Source: Chlamydiota bacterium
GTDB lineage: Bacteria; Chlamydiota; Chlamydiia; Chlamydiales; Parachlamydiaceae
Direction: 5' to 3'
NCBI GenBank assembly: GCA_013286075.1
Contig: JABDGJ010000040.1
Location: forward strand, 1 to 7,021
Length of the DNA stretch: 7,021 bases
Shown here: piece after piece, positions 6,832 to 7,021 of the stretch
How the letters are laid out: each line of letters opens with the position of its first letter
Position numbering within the stretch: position 1 is the first letter of the stretch
The notes under the pieces: model-generated
What the model was told of the DNA's origin: nothing
The model's input: the letters and a program-made list of their open reading frames with translations, nothing else
Databases searched by the model: none
Translations under genes and position numbers: made by a program

Positions 6832-7021
6832 GCAGGAGGATATTGAATTGGATTGATTTTGCTTGGAAGGACAAAAGAAAAAAGATGCTCTTTTGTTTTC
6901 TCCGAAGAGGGCAATTCCTTAGATTCTTCGGGATGGGCAGCCGCTGTTTTCACAGTTAGCTTAATGATAGCTGGAGATTGATTATACGATAATTCCCAAT
7001 CAGAGACCCATTTATCTCGAT
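6828..7021 (-). pseudogene. gspJ: GspJ-like pseudopilin, C-terminal part on the opposite strand (partial)
   Basis: An open − strand frame enters from the right edge (first whole codon at 7019-7017) and ends at TGA 6830-6828, giving 63 residues without an in-window start. It reads RDKWVSDWELSYNQSPAIIK, then LTVKTA, a Pro/Glu/Lys-rich loop and HLFSFVLPSKINPIQYPPA. The pattern Trp-x3-Trp, a Pro-Ala-hydrophobic-Lys-Leu strand, then a final Phe-Leu-Pro strand resembles the end of GspJ proteins. The ATGA link to a following hydrophobic gene matches the operon's style. This is the part missing from the + strand gspJ fragment; the middle of the protein is not in the window and should lie to the right. 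Being GspJ is an inference from pattern. That it is coding is supported by codon quality and protein-like composition. Confidence 0.6.

Noticed and set aside
6834..6959. AGGAGGA followed by a + strand TTG frame (6843-6959)
   Set aside because: The spacing to TTG is only 2 nt and the 38-residue product is Phe/Arg/Cys-rich; it is antisense to the better − strand GspJ-like C-terminus.

Overview
The window is almost entirely one type II secretion (general secretory pathway) operon on the + strand: gspD (5' end cut off by the window), gspE, gspF, gspG, then three small type-IV-prepilin-like genes best read, by order and N-termini, as gspH-, gspI- and gspJ-like minor pseudopilins. The DNA is moderately AT-rich and tightly packed. 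The gene order D-E-F-G followed by several poorly conserved pseudopilin genes, the divergent GspG and the cysteine-rich secretin resemble the gsp cluster of Chlamydiae, most like an environmental (amoeba-associated) chlamydia. That assignment rests on family knowledge and is not proven by the window.

Layout: 1-2141 outer-membrane secretin GspD, open in frame to the left edge; 2155-3744 assembly ATPase GspE with all nucleotide-binding boxes and a tetracysteine zinc site; 3755-4942 inner-membrane platform GspF; 4957-5355 major pseudopilin GspG; 5355-5930 GspH-like; about 5917-6444 GspI-like; 6441-6716 the N-terminal part of a GspJ-like pseudopilin. The first genes are separated by 10-14 nt. From gspG onward the genes overlap (1, about 14 and 4 nt), which suggests translational coupling. 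No promoter, terminator, RNA gene, CRISPR array or insertion sequence was seen; the operon promoter must lie to the left.

Together these proteins would build one machine. GspE powers GspF, which assembles a GspG pseudopilus primed by the H/I/J proteins and pushes folded periplasmic substrates through the GspD channel.

The right end is abnormal. The + strand GspJ frame stops after only 91 codons. The opposite strand then carries what looks like the missing C-terminal part of GspJ (63 residues running off the right edge), followed through an ATGA overlap by the start of a small hydrophobic membrane protein. The simplest reading is an inversion junction inside gspJ near 6700-6735: either a real small inversion that breaks gspJ and its downstream neighbour, or an assembly or amplification chimera. 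A second notable point is that none of the four prepilin-like proteins has the usual glycine before the prepilin-peptidase cleavage site.
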